A stretch of 64,000 nucleotides of DNA from Methylomicrobium lacus_A (GTDB taxonomy: Bacteria > Pseudomonadota > Gammaproteobacteria > Methylococcales > Methylomonadaceae). This document shows, piece by piece, positions 1-9,198 of this stretch; positions within the stretch are counted from its first letter, which is position 1; each line of letters opens with the position of its first letter. Below the pieces are notes generated by a model. It saw nothing but the letters and a program-made list of their open reading frames with translations. It had not been told where the DNA came from and ran no database searches. Location: assembly GCF_041897535.1 (NCBI RefSeq), contig NZ_CP169217.1, positions 4,302,860 to 4,366,859 of the forward strand, written 5' to 3'. Made by a program: the position numbers and the translations under genes.

Positions 1-75
1 TTGCCGACTTCGAACAATGGCTTCCAGCGTCGATTGTTGGGCTTGCGTCAAAATAAGCGGAGTGAGTGGGCGCAT
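1..75 (-). CDS. IS630-type transposase, N-terminal fragment (runs off window)
   Basis: Reading leftwards from an ATG at 73-75, 25 codons stay open to the window edge. They give MRPLTPLILTQAQQSTLE followed by AIVRSRQ, which resembles the start of IS630-family transposases (a 'LTxEQRxxLExxVRSR' helix before the HTH). GGAAG sits just upstream of the ATG as a ribosome binding site. Only the first residues are visible, so neither the catalytic DDE domain nor intactness can be judged. It lies directly against the broken IS4-type gene, suggesting this element inserted into it. The family call rests on a short match. Confidence 0.5.
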   Translation of the reverse strand, partial: MRPLTPLILTQAQQSTLEAIVRSRQ

Positions 76-117
76 CGCTTCCTTGCGGGATGATTTTCGG
101 GCTTGCTATTATCCTTC

Positions 118-510
118 ATTTTTTAGGTTTGTAGTACTAGCCCTTTGGGACCCAAGCTAATGTTCTCATCGTCTTCAGTGGTGTCTTGCACCAGCAGCAC
201 GGCCGGACAACTCTTCATGCGCTCGACAGTAGCGTCTCGATGCGGTGCCAGTATCTTCTCGAACGTCGCCTTGTCGTTATCGAAGAAACGATAAGCTCCT
301 ATCGTATCCTTCCAGCCTCCGCATGCTGACGGGATACTCAGTTGCGGGTGCTGGCCCAGTTTCTCCAAGACCAACGCTAACCGCTTGTTCAACCGATGAT
401 CTTCCAGATCAGCGGTTTGCACTTCTTCCTGCGCCCAGTTTCTCATTGCTGTTCTCCAAAACCTGTCTTTCCTTGTAGTTTAGTCTTTGGGAGACTTGTG
501 TATAACGATG
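118..510 (-). mobile_element. Remnant of an IS4-family element with one intact end
   Basis: The broken transposase gene is followed upstream by a terminal-repeat-like end at about 496-510 (reverse complement CATCGTTATACACAA). It is nearly identical to the ends of the complete IS4-type element at 25667-27076 (CATYTCGTTATACACAA). The other end is missing, apparently removed or interrupted by an IS630-type element near position 118-122. The left limit is approximate. Confidence 0.65.
123..446 (-). pseudogene. Truncated IS4-family transposase (N-terminal part)
   Basis: The 107 residues match the N-terminal region of the complete IS4-type transposase at 25674-27005: a WAxEEVxxxxLxDxRLNKR start, then SIPSACGGWKDTIGAYRFFD, then VLLVQDTTE. 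Homology ends near 'LGPKG', just before the DDE catalytic core, and the reading frame stops five codons later. The rest of the gene is absent; the sequence beyond the break carries the start of a different, IS630-type transposase. This is a dead remnant. Confidence 0.8.
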
Positions 511-600
511 AGCGCTCTGCGTGGGAATGTCGCCTGAACCGCTCCTGCGGTTCGGGACGCAGAGCGTCCTTTAGAGGGTCCCCACGCAGAGCGTGGGAAC
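510..600. repeat. Hairpin-rich interspersed (REP-like) repeat
   Basis: Three consecutive short perfect hairpins: GAACCGC/GCGGTTC (536-553), GGACGC/GCGTCC (555-569) and CCCACGC/GCGTGGG (581-597). The last two share an AGA loop. An extra copy of the 'GCGCTCTGCGTGGGA' arm at 511-525 can pair with the final arm, so alternative folds exist. The unit abuts the end of the IS4 remnant and lies about 110 bp before crtN. Repeats of this kind are scattered through many methanotroph and other genomes. The rest of the 447-707 gap shows no gene. Confidence 0.6.
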
Positions 601-707
601 CATAAGTGGAAGTTATTTTTGATGAAATCCTTATTGTGTTTTGGCCTTTTGCTGTTACATTGGCACTCCGTGCGCCATTTATTTGACTCAGTCACCCGCA
701 GGCCCTC

Positions 708-2243
708 ATGTCCAAACCAAAACATATCATCATTGTCGGCGCAGGCCCGGGCGGTCTATGTGCGGGGATGCTGTTGAGTCAGCGCGGCTTCAACGTATCC
801 ATTTTCGATAAAAACCAGGAGGTTGGCGGACGCAATCGGGCGATCCGGATGAACGGTTTTGTCTTCGATACCGGGCCGACATTCTTGCTGATGAAAGGCG
901 TTCTCGATGAAATGTTTGAACTGTGTGGCCGGCGCAGTGAAGACTATGTCGAGTTCGTGAAACTGGACCCGATGTACAGCCTGGTCTATGACGATCGGCA
1001 GCTGTTGGTCTATTCGGACCCGGAGCGGATGCGCGCGGAACTCGAGCGCGTATTTGCGGAAGGCAGCGAAGGTTACGACCGCTTCATTAAGAACGAAAGA
1101 CAGCGTTTCCTTCGTCTCTATCCCTGCATTACACGGGATTATTCGTCCCTTGCGTCCTTTTTATCGCTCGATTTGATCCGCGCGCTACCCTGGCTGGCCT
1201 TGTCCAAGAGCGTATTTTCCAACCTCGGCCAATATTTCGATCAGGAAAAAATGCGCCTGGCATTTTCGTTTCAATCGAAATATCTCGGCATGTCGCCTTG
1301 GGATTGCCCGGCGCTGTTTACCATGCTGCCTTATCTGGAGCACGACTACGGTATCCATCATGTCGCGGGCGGCTTGAACCGTATATCGGCCGCGATGGCC
1401 GAAGTCATCAAGGAGAACGGAGGTTCGTTGCACACCAGTACGCCTGTAAAATCCTTGATCATTGAAAATGGCGGCGTGAAAGGTGTGAAATTGACTAACG
1501 GGGAGGAAATCCGGGGCGATGAGGTGATCGTGAATGCAGATTTCGCGCATGCGATGGAGACTCTGGTGCCGCCGGGGCAACTCCACAAATACGCTGCCGA
1601 GCAACTGAAGAAGCGCGATTATTCCTGTTCGACCTTCATGCTCTATCTCGGTCTGGACAAGGTGTACGATCTGCCGCATCATTCGATCGTCTTCGCCAGA
1701 GACTATCGCACCAATATCCGCAATATCTTCAGCCACAAGCAACTGACCGAGGATTTCTCGTTTTACGTGCAGAACGCCACAATTTCCGACTCCAGTCTGG
1801 CACCGCCCGGCAAGTCGACGCTTTACGTGTTGGTGCCGATGCCGAATAATGACAGCGGCGTCGATTGGGAGACGCATTGCCAAAACGTGCGCGAACAGAT
1901 TTTGGACGCTTTAGGCGGGCGTCTCGGCCTGACCGATATTCGCAGTCATATCGAGTGCGAAAAAATCATCACGCCGGCTAACTGGGAGCGTGACGAACAT
2001 GTCTACAAGGGCGCAACCTTCAGCTTGGCGCACAAATTCAGCCAGATGCTGTATTGGCGCCCACACAATCGTTTCGAGGAACTCGACAACTGCTATCTGG
2101 TCGGCGGCGGTACGCATCCGGGCAGCGGTCTGCCGACCATCTACGAGTCGGCGCGCATCTCGTCCGATCTGATATCGAAAAAACACCGCGTCGGCTTCAA
2201 GAAAATCAAGCAAAACCTATGGCTGAAGAAAGCCAGGGCTTGA
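708..2243 (+). CDS. crtN: Diapophytoene desaturase, CrtN type
   Basis: A 511-residue FAD-dependent phytoene-desaturase-family enzyme. The N-terminus has the dinucleotide-binding GAGPGG motif (residues 11-16), followed by EVGGRNR and FDTGPTFLL typical of carotenoid desaturases. Near the C-terminus, LVGGGTHPGSGLPTIYESA (about 465-483) is the family signature. It should desaturate 4,4'-diapophytoene to yellow-red C30 polyenes at the inner membrane. It is the first of three tightly packed genes (the aldehyde dehydrogenase starts 1 bp after its stop), the same order as the crtN-ald-crtNb cluster known from Methylomonas. The synthase (crtM/hpnCDE route) is not in the window. The assignment to the desaturase rather than the oxidase step rests on gene order. 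Confidence 0.85.
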   Translation: MSKPKHIIIVGAGPGGLCAGMLLSQRGFNVSIFDKNQEVGGRNRAIRMNGFVFDTGPTFLLMKGVLDEMFELCGRRSEDYVEFVKLDPMYSLVYDDRQLLVYSDPERMRAELERVFAEGSEGYDRFIKNERQRFLRLYPCITRDYSSLASFLSLDLIRALPWLALSKSVFSNLGQYFDQEKMRLAFSFQSKYLGMSPWDCPALFTMLPYLEHDYGIHHVAGGLNRISAAMAEVIKENGGSLHTSTPVKSLIIENGGVKGVKLTNGEEIRGDEVIVNADFAHAMETLVPPGQLHKYAAEQLKKRDYSCSTFMLYLGLDKVYDLPHHSIVFARDYRTNIRNIFSHKQLTEDFSFYVQNATISDSSLAPPGKSTLYVLVPMPNNDSGVDWETHCQNVREQILDALGGRLGLTDIRSHIECEKIITPANWERDEHVYKGATFSLAHKFSQMLYWRPHNRFEELDNCYLVGGGTHPGSGLPTIYESARISSDLISKKHRVGFKKIKQNLWLKKARA

Positions 2244-2244
2244 G

Positions 2245-3837
2245 ATGGAGACCATGCAGGCGATTTCGCCGGTCGACGGACAAGTCTTAGGCGTATTTGA
2301 AAAGAGCAGCGCGGAAACGATCCGGCGGCAGATGGATGCGGCACGTGCGGCGGCGGCAGCCTGGTCGAGTATTGACGTTACGAGGCGTGTCCGGTTATTG
2401 TCCCGTTTTAGCCGGATTTTGCTCGACGAAGCGGACTTAGTCGTCGATGTAATTATGCGCTCTACCGGAAAGGTCGGAACCGAGGCTTTGCTCGGCGAAG
2501 TCTACCCCTTGCTGGATCTGGCCAATTATTACGAGAAACATGCGAGGCGCATTTTGCGGTACCGCGGCGTGTCGACCTCACCCTTCGGTTTTCCGGGGGC
2601 GACCGCGGGCATAGAGCGCCGTCCCTATGGCGTCGTCGCGGTGATTTCACCCTGGAATTATCCCTTCCAGTTGACCGTCGCGCCAATCTTGAGCGCCCTG
2701 TTTGCCGGCAATGCGGTGATCTTTAAAATGTCCGAGTTAAGCCTGCCGGTCGGAGCATTGATAGGCGATCTGTTCGACAGGCTGGATTTGCCGGCGGGGT
2801 TGGTGCAAGCTGTCATCGGCGACGGCCAGATCGGCGAACTACTGATCGATGCCGGACCGGATCTAGTGTTTTTTACCGGCGGGCTCGCCGCCGGCCGCGC
2901 GGTGATGCAGCGTGCCGCCCGGCACCCGATTCCGGTCCTGCTCGAATTGGGCGGCAAGGATCCGATGCTGGTCTTTGCCGACGCGGATCTCGACCGTGCC
3001 CGCGACGCCGCATTGTATGGCGCTTTCAGTAACAGCGGGCAGGCCTGTGTTGCAGTCGAACGGATGTATGTCGAGCAGGCCTGCTACGAAGGATTTGTGC
3101 AGATGCTGGTCGAAGCGGCCGCACATCTGAAGGTCGGGCAGGGTCTCGATGGCGATCTGGGCGCGATGACGTCGCCGCGCCAGATCGCTGTCGTCGAGGA
3201 ACATTACCGCGACGCTCTGGCGCAAGGCGCAAAGGCTTCGGGGCCGCTGCTGCGCGAAGGCAATTATCTGAAGCCGGTGGTGCTCTGGGATGTGCATCAC
3301 GGTATGCGGGTGATGCGCGAGGAAACTTTCGGGCCGTTGCTGCCGGTGATGCCGTTTAGCGGCGAGGATGAGGCATTGCGACTCGCCAACGACAATGATT
3401 TCGGCCTGAACGCAAGCATTTGGAGCGGTGACATCCGCAAGGCGCGGCGGATCGCGAGTCGCTTGCAGGTCGGCAATTGGGCGATCAACGATGTGCTCAA
3501 AAATGTCGGCCATGGGCGGCTGCCGTTCGGCGGCGCCAAAAAGAGCGGATTTGGCCGTTACCACGGCGCGGAAGGCCTGCGCAGTTTTACCTATCCGGTC
3601 TCCGGCCTGATCTGCCGCAGCCGGCTACCAAAGGAACCGAACTGGTTTCCTTACAACGCAGAACGCTACGCACACTTCAAGGGCTTTCTGGATTTTGTCT
3701 ACGGCGAAGGTTCGCTGTATCGGCGTATCCGGCGCAACTGGCCGGCGTTGCAGGCTTTCCGTGAGTATTCGGTCTTCGATCTGATGCAAAGATGGCAAAA
3801 TCTGCGACTGATGCTGCCATGGAACCGGGACAATTGA
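2245..3837 (+). CDS. ald: Aldehyde dehydrogenase of the C30 carotenoid pathway
   Basis: A 530-residue NAD(P)-dependent aldehyde dehydrogenase. The catalytic cysteine is C268 in NSGQACVAVER, and the general-base glutamate is E234 in LLELGGKDP. The cofactor/oxyanion segment ISPWNYPFQL and the late EETFGPLLPV motif are also present. The C-terminus extends about 50 residues past the usual end, as in membrane-associated class 3-like ALDHs. It starts 1 bp after crtN stops and its stop abuts the crtNb start, so the three are surely co-transcribed. In Methylomonas the matching gene oxidises 4,4'-diapolycopene aldehydes to carboxylic acids. A second in-frame ATG lies three codons in (2254) and could be the true start. 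Confidence 0.85.
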   Translation: METMQAISPVDGQVLGVFEKSSAETIRRQMDAARAAAAAWSSIDVTRRVRLLSRFSRILLDEADLVVDVIMRSTGKVGTEALLGEVYPLLDLANYYEKHARRILRYRGVSTSPFGFPGATAGIERRPYGVVAVISPWNYPFQLTVAPILSALFAGNAVIFKMSELSLPVGALIGDLFDRLDLPAGLVQAVIGDGQIGELLIDAGPDLVFFTGGLAAGRAVMQRAARHPIPVLLELGGKDPMLVFADADLDRARDAALYGAFSNSGQACVAVERMYVEQACYEGFVQMLVEAAAHLKVGQGLDGDLGAMTSPRQIAVVEEHYRDALAQGAKASGPLLREGNYLKPVVLWDVHHGMRVMREETFGPLLPVMPFSGEDEALRLANDNDFGLNASIWSGDIRKARRIASRLQVGNWAINDVLKNVGHGRLPFGGAKKSGFGRYHGAEGLRSFTYPVSGLICRSRLPKEPNWFPYNAERYAHFKGFLDFVYGEGSLYRRIRRNWPALQAFREYSVFDLMQRWQNLRLMLPWNRDN

Positions 3838-5334
3838 ATGAACAATCAAGATAAACGTATCGTGATCATCGGTGCCGGCCTCGGCGGCCTCTCCGCCGCG
3901 ATAGCGCTGGCGAGCGAGGGCTTCGACGTCGAACTGGTCGAAAAAAACGCGAAGGTAGGCGGCAAACTGAACATTCTCTACAAGGACGGCTTCACCTTCG
4001 ATCTCGGGCCGTCTATCCTGACCATGCCGCATATCTTCGAAGCGCTGTTCACTCGCGCAGGCAAAAAGATGTCGGATTATGTCGAGATTCAAGCCGTCGA
4101 ACCGCACTGGCGCAACTTCTTCGAGGACGGCACGACGATCGATTTGATGTCCGAGCCGGAGGCGATGCGGCGCGAACTCGACAAGCTCGGCCCCGAAGTG
4201 GCCGCGGAATTCGCCCGCTTCCTTGCCTATTCGAAAAAACTTTGCACCGAGACCGAAGCCGGTTATTTTGCGAAGGGACTCGACAGTTTCTGGGACCTGA
4301 TAAGTTTTTACGGACCATTGCGCAGCCTGCTCGGTTTCGATGTGTTCCGCTCGATGGACCAGGGTGTCCGCCGCTTCATTTCTAATCCGAAGCTGGTGGA
4401 TATCCTGAACTATTTCATCAAATACGTCGGTTCGTCGCCCTATGATGCGCCGGCACTGATGAACCTGCTGCCACACATCCAGTTCGAATACGGTCTCTGG
4501 TACGTCAAAGGCGGCATGTACGGACTGGCGCAGGCACTGGAGAGGCTTGCTCTGGAGCTCGGCGTGCGCATTCGCTTGAATGCAGAGGTCGCCGAAATCA
4601 CTCGGGAGGGCTCGCGTGCGACCGGGATCCGTCTGAAAGATGGCGAGGTGTTGCCGTCCGATCTGGTCGTCTCGAACATGGAAGTGATTCCGGCGATGAA
4701 GCAGTTGCTGAACAGTTCGGAAGCTGCGCTGAACAAGGTGCGGCGCTTTGAACCGAGCTGCTCGGGGCTCGTGCTGCACCTTGGCGTCGACCGCATCTAT
4801 CCGCAACTCGCGCATCACAATTTCTTTTATTCGGACAAACCGCGCGAGCATTTCGACGCCGTGTTTCACCGCAATAAATTGTCCGACGACCCGACCGTTT
4901 ATCTCGTCGCGCCCTGCAAAACCGACCCCGCACAAGCCCCGGCCGGTTGTGAAATCATCAAGGTTCTTCCGCACATCCCGCATCTCGATACCGGCAACCC
5001 GCTTTCGGCGGAGGATTATCGAGCGTTCCGTGAACGCGTTCTGGTAAAGCTCGAACGGATGGGGCTGAGCGACTTGCGCCGACACATCGTGACCGAAGAA
5101 TACTGGACGCCGCACGAGATTCAAGCCCGCTACTTTTCGAATCAAGGTTCGATTTACGGCGTTGTTGCCGATCGGTGGAAAAACCTCGGCTTTAAAGCCC
5201 CGCAGCGCAGCAGCGAGTTAAAAAACCTCTATTTCGTCGGCGGCAGCGTCAATCCGGGGGGGGGCATGCCTATGGTAACCTTGTCCGGGCAGTTGGTGCG
5301 AGACAAGATTTTGTCGGATTTGGGGCAGGGGTAG
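3838..5334 (+). CDS. crtNb: 4,4'-diapolycopene oxidase (CrtNb/CrtP type)
   Basis: A 498-residue paralogue of the upstream desaturase: IVIIGAGLGGLSAA at the N-terminus, KVGGKLN, FDLGPSILTMP, and a C-terminal FVGGSVNPGGGMPMV FAD-binding signature. The ATG directly follows the aldehyde dehydrogenase stop. In the Methylomonas cluster the third gene encodes the oxidase that turns terminal methyls of C30 carotenoids into aldehydes, the substrates of the neighbouring dehydrogenase; gene order supports the same role here. A second desaturase acting in the same pathway cannot be excluded from sequence alone. Confidence 0.8.
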   Translation: MNNQDKRIVIIGAGLGGLSAAIALASEGFDVELVEKNAKVGGKLNILYKDGFTFDLGPSILTMPHIFEALFTRAGKKMSDYVEIQAVEPHWRNFFEDGTTIDLMSEPEAMRRELDKLGPEVAAEFARFLAYSKKLCTETEAGYFAKGLDSFWDLISFYGPLRSLLGFDVFRSMDQGVRRFISNPKLVDILNYFIKYVGSSPYDAPALMNLLPHIQFEYGLWYVKGGMYGLAQALERLALELGVRIRLNAEVAEITREGSRATGIRLKDGEVLPSDLVVSNMEVIPAMKQLLNSSEAALNKVRRFEPSCSGLVLHLGVDRIYPQLAHHNFFYSDKPREHFDAVFHRNKLSDDPTVYLVAPCKTDPAQAPAGCEIIKVLPHIPHLDTGNPLSAEDYRAFRERVLVKLERMGLSDLRRHIVTEEYWTPHEIQARYFSNQGSIYGVVADRWKNLGFKAPQRSSELKNLYFVGGSVNPGGGMPMVTLSGQLVRDKILSDLGQG

Positions 5335-5365
5335 GGAAGTGCTTCGAAGCCACGGAAACGACATG

Positions 5366-6046
5366 TTATTTGCGATTGTGCAAAAAAAGTCCCACCAATC
5401 CAGCCAACATAATCGCAATGTATAGCTGTCCACTGATCACTTCCAGATAGGCAAGTGTTCGCGCCAGCGGCCCAACGGGGGTGATGTCTCCATAGCCCAG
5501 GCTGGCCAGAGTCACAAAGCTGAAGTAGAGCAGGGCATCCATCGGAGCCTTGCCCTCAACTCCTTCGATACCGTTGAACGACCCTGGCCAAAATTGAAAG
5601 ATCAAGCCGTACAGGATCGCCCAAATAAGCCCCATCAGCAGATAAACGCACATGGCTCCGAAGAGCAGGTTGCGGTCGACCTGAGTGCCTCCGAACACAT
5701 GCTTGGCTGCAATGACGGCGCTGCTAATGGAAAACAAAAGCACTGCCGCGCTTATGCACAATTCGATCGCGATGCTGTCATAAAAAATATTGATGGTGGT
5801 GAAGGTAACAGTCAATAAAGCCAGCGCCAATCCGAACCTGAAACGATTATTTTCGTGAGACAGGCCCCATATTCCAAGCAGCATCAAGACACTGTAGCCC
5901 ACCCGCAAGGCAATATGCATCAGCAAGGCATTCTCTGCCAAGGCAGGAATGGTTCTTAGCAGAGGCATCAGCAAGAAAAGAATAAGCAGACCGGATAGAA
6001 GGAAAGCGTAATTGCCGGCCTTTGAACGCCGCGTCAGTGTAGGCAT
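5366..6046 (-). CDS. Two-pore-type potassium channel (Ion_trans_2) membrane protein
   Basis: The C-terminal third holds a K+ channel pore: a pore helix, the selectivity filter in TLASLGYGDITP, and a final inner helix (GQLYIAIMLAGLVGLFL). Four hydrophobic segments precede it, giving about six membrane spans without a voltage-sensor-like Arg series. No RCK or nucleotide-binding domain follows, so it is a short channel of about 226 residues. The start is placed at the ATG at 6046 because GGGAG lies about 10 bp before it; an ATG at 6082 would add 12 residues. It converges on the carotenoid operon. Gating and role are unknown. Confidence 0.8.
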   Translation of the reverse strand: MPTLTRRSKAGNYAFLLSGLLILFLLMPLLRTIPALAENALLMHIALRVGYSVLMLLGIWGLSHENNRFRFGLALALLTVTFTTINIFYDSIAIELCISAAVLLFSISSAVIAAKHVFGGTQVDRNLLFGAMCVYLLMGLIWAILYGLIFQFWPGSFNGIEGVEGKAPMDALLYFSFVTLASLGYGDITPVGPLARTLAYLEVISGQLYIAIMLAGLVGLFLHNRK

Positions 6047-6203
6047 GCAGGGCTCGCTCCCGATAATGAGGGTTTTACACACAGATTCGTTTTATGGCTG
6101 TACGGCATCATGTTATCAAAGCGACAGCATTAATCCAGTCCAAAAGCTGCAATTTCTTTTAAGTGCTTCTGACCAGAAATTTTGCGCTGTTTCTTAAAGT
6201 CAA

Positions 6204-6250
6204 TTTGGCCTAAAGTCCAATAGCGAGACTTCTTTATACAGGAATACAAT
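6204..6250 (+). promoter_or_regulatory. Repeated palindromic box plus -10, upstream of GH63 gene
   Basis: TTTGGCCTAAAGTCCAATAG at 6203-6222, then exactly 24 bp, then TACAAT at 6245-6250. The same box-gap-hexamer layout occurs before 27169, 29262, 31775 and 50160. The leader downstream (GACTAACGAATCTGTCTTC from 6269) is also similar, at the same distance, to that at 29084. This looks like an activator site in the -35 position. Confidence 0.6.
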
Positions 6251-6342
6251 GCTGGCGTTTCGTCTTAAGACTAACGAATCTGTCTTCTGACAACCCATGA
6301 ATGGCGTATATGAATGATTACCAAAGCCCACAGGAGTAAGCT

Positions 6343-9084
6343 ATGACACTGGAGCAAATTAGGCTACAAGAAGCTCGCAATAGCAATATTCCCTGGAAAA
6401 AATGGGGGCCCTATCTGAGCGAGCGCCAGTGGGGTACCGTGCGGGAAGACTATAGCTCTAATGGCGACGCCTGGAATTATTTTACGCACGATCAGGCGCG
6501 CTCACGCGCCTATCGCTGGGGAGAGGACGGCTTGGGCGGTATTTCGGACGACCATCAAATTCTTTGCTTTGCTCTGGCATTATGGAACGGCAAAGACCCC
6601 ATCCTGAAGGAACGGCTGTTCGGCCTGACCAACAGCGAGGGCAATCATGGCGAGGATGTGAAGGAGTATTACTTCTACCTCGACAGTACGCCCACCCATT
6701 CCTACATGAAATATCTGTACAAGTATCCGCAGGCGGCTTATCCCTATGAAGATCTGATCAGAACCAACCGGCAGCGGAGCCGGAATGAGTTGGAATATGA
6801 GCTTCTGGATACCGGCATTTTTGACGAAGACCGCTATTTCGATGTGTTTGTCGAATATGCCAAAGGGGATGCCGAGGATATACTGATCAAAATCAGCGTC
6901 GCCAACCGTGGCCCGGAAGCGGCGTCCCTGCATCTGTTGCCGACGCTCTGGTTCCGCAATACCTGGTCTTGGTCGGACGGCGGCAGCAAACCGGTACTGC
7001 AACAGTTCGGTAATGCCGATCGCAGCATCGTGCATGCTCGTCATACCGACCCGTTCTTTCAGGAATTCCTGGACGACTACTATCTCTACTGCGATGGCAA
7101 TATACCGCTGTTGTTTACCGAGAATGAAACCAACAATGCCCGCCTCTTTGCAGGCCAGAATGCCGGTCCTTGCGTGAAGGATGGCATCAACAATTATCTC
7201 TTGCACGGACAGCAGGATGCGGTCAATTCGGCTCAGATCGGGACAAAGGTCTCCTCGCACTATCAATTGACCGTGGGTGTCGGGGAAACGCAAGTGGTTC
7301 GGCTGCGCCTGACCCGTAAAGCACCGGCCCAGTTGGAAACGCCGTTCGCGGGTTTCGATAACGTTTTCCAAACGCGCTTGCAGGAAGCCGATGCCTTTTA
7401 TCACGAAGTTATTCCAACGGTCATCGAGGAAACCGATCCGGATCGGGCCAATCTGATGCGCCAAGCGCTCGCCGGCATGTTGTGGTCGAAGCAATATTTC
7501 TACTATGGCGTGGACAAATGGCTGGAGGAACACAACGTCACCCCGTGGTCCGGAGCGGAAGAACGTCAGCGGATTCGCAACGGCGAATGGTACCACGCTT
7601 ACTGCGATGACATCATCTCGATGCCGGACAAGTGGGAATACCCCTGGTTTGCGGCCTGGGACCTGGCGTTCCATATGATGCCGTTGTCGATTGTGGACTC
7701 GGACTTTGCCAAATCGCAGTTGGATTTGATGCTGCGTAACGACTACCTGCACCCGAACGGGCAAATCCCGGCGTATGAGTGGAATTTTGGCGACGTGAAT
7801 CCACCCGTGCATGCTTTCGCCACCATGCAAATCTATCTGATGGACAAGGCGCGCAATGACGGCAAGGGCGATATCGACTTTCTGAAGTATGCCTTTTCGA
7901 AACTGCTGGTCAACTTCACCTGGTGGATCAACCGCAAGGATAGGAACGGTAACAATGTCTTTGAAGGCGGCTTCCTGGGGCTGGATAACATCGGGGTATT
8001 CGACCGCAGTTCGCCCTTGCCCACCGGGGGCTACCTGGAGCAGGCGGACGGCACCGCCTGGATGATCTTTTTCAGTCAGCAGATGCTCAGGATTGCCGTC
8101 GAACTGGCGGTTCACGACACCCTGTACGAAGAATTCGTCAGCAAATTTTTCGAGCATACGATGTGGATTGCCGGGGCGATGGACCGTCTGGGCGAGCATC
8201 GGGATGAAATGTGGGATGAGGAGGACGGTTTCTTTTACGATGTCCTGCGCCTGCCGGATGGCACGGCGATGCGTTTGAAGGTGCGCTCGATGGTGGGGCT
8301 GCTGCCTCTGGCGGCCGTGGCTCTGTTTGAAGAAGCGGACTTTAAGCACTTGCCCAACTTCGTCCAGCATGCCCAAGTCTTTTACCGCCGCCACCCCGAA
8401 CTCTTGACGAATATGCACCTGCCCAGTCAGCCTGGCATAGCGGGTAGGCGCATGCTGTCGGTGTTCAACGAGCAGAAATTGCGCCGGGTGCTCGCCAAAA
8501 TGCTGGATGAAAACGAGTTCTTCAGCCCTTATGGCATCCGCTCGCTGTCCCGCCATCACCTGGAGCATCCGTTTGTGTTTCATTACGCGGGTCAGGAGTT
8601 CCGCGTGGATTACCTGCCGGGAGATTCGAATACCGGCATGTTCGGCGGCAACTCCAATTGGCGGGGGCCGGTCTGGATGCCCGTTAATTTCTTGCTCCAC
8701 GTTGCATTGATACGGCTCTATGCCTACTATGGCGATGCATTTACGGTGGAATGTCCGACCGGCTCGGGACAGTACATGACCCTGTTTGAGGTGGCGCAGG
8801 AACTGAGTAGACGCCTGACCAACATTTTCCTCCGCAATGGCGATGGCCATCGACCGGTCTATGGGGGATGCGAAAAATTCCAAACAGACCCTTATTGGAA
8901 GGACCTGGTTCTGTTCTACGAATATTTCCACGGCGACAATGGAGCCGGCATCGGCGCCAGTCACCAGACCGGTTGGACGGGTTGCATCGCTCGCGTCATT
9001 CAAGGCATGGGCGATATAACGAAAGAAGTCGTGACCGGTCCGGATGCCGAGATGGCGGCAATAAAGAAGACGGTTGGCAAGTGA
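6343..9084 (+). CDS. GH63-like (MGH1-type) glucosidase
   Basis: A 913-residue cytoplasmic protein without a signal peptide, matching bacterial MGH1-type glycoside hydrolases related to GH63 (alpha-glucosidase clan with an (alpha/alpha)6 barrel). Visible landmarks are WAAWDLAFHM (about 440), EWNFGDVNPPVHA (about 475), and the strongly conserved GGNSNWRGPVWMPVNF near residue 770. GH63 enzymes invert alpha-glucosides such as the terminal glucose of oligosaccharides or glucosylglycerate-like solutes; the substrate here is unknown. AGGAG lies 6 bp before the ATG. The gene stands behind one of the repeated promoter boxes and is followed 114 bp later by a GH13 gene, suggesting a shared alpha-glucan or compatible-solute role. 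Confidence 0.8.
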   Translation: MTLEQIRLQEARNSNIPWKKWGPYLSERQWGTVREDYSSNGDAWNYFTHDQARSRAYRWGEDGLGGISDDHQILCFALALWNGKDPILKERLFGLTNSEGNHGEDVKEYYFYLDSTPTHSYMKYLYKYPQAAYPYEDLIRTNRQRSRNELEYELLDTGIFDEDRYFDVFVEYAKGDAEDILIKISVANRGPEAASLHLLPTLWFRNTWSWSDGGSKPVLQQFGNADRSIVHARHTDPFFQEFLDDYYLYCDGNIPLLFTENETNNARLFAGQNAGPCVKDGINNYLLHGQQDAVNSAQIGTKVSSHYQLTVGVGETQVVRLRLTRKAPAQLETPFAGFDNVFQTRLQEADAFYHEVIPTVIEETDPDRANLMRQALAGMLWSKQYFYYGVDKWLEEHNVTPWSGAEERQRIRNGEWYHAYCDDIISMPDKWEYPWFAAWDLAFHMMPLSIVDSDFAKSQLDLMLRNDYLHPNGQIPAYEWNFGDVNPPVHAFATMQIYLMDKARNDGKGDIDFLKYAFSKLLVNFTWWINRKDRNGNNVFEGGFLGLDNIGVFDRSSPLPTGGYLEQADGTAWMIFFSQQMLRIAVELAVHDTLYEEFVSKFFEHTMWIAGAMDRLGEHRDEMWDEEDGFFYDVLRLPDGTAMRLKVRSMVGLLPLAAVALFEEADFKHLPNFVQHAQVFYRRHPELLTNMHLPSQPGIAGRRMLSVFNEQKLRRVLAKMLDENEFFSPYGIRSLSRHHLEHPFVFHYAGQEFRVDYLPGDSNTGMFGGNSNWRGPVWMPVNFLLHVALIRLYAYYGDAFTVECPTGSGQYMTLFEVAQELSRRLTNIFLRNGDGHRPVYGGCEKFQTDPYWKDLVLFYEYFHGDNGAGIGASHQTGWTGCIARVIQGMGDITKEVVTGPDAEMAAIKKTVGK

Positions 9085-9198
9085 TGATGAAGTTTTGAAG
9101 GCGGAGGCCGGGCCAGTCATGTTGATTGTTGGCAGGCGTCCCCAAAACGCAGCATCCTGCACCGCTAAAATTTTACCGATTTCATTGAGGGGGAAATC

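Noticed and set aside
3625..5145. A 506-codon open frame on the minus strand
   Set aside because: Antisense to crtNb and the end of ald; no motif, while the sense genes are well conserved.
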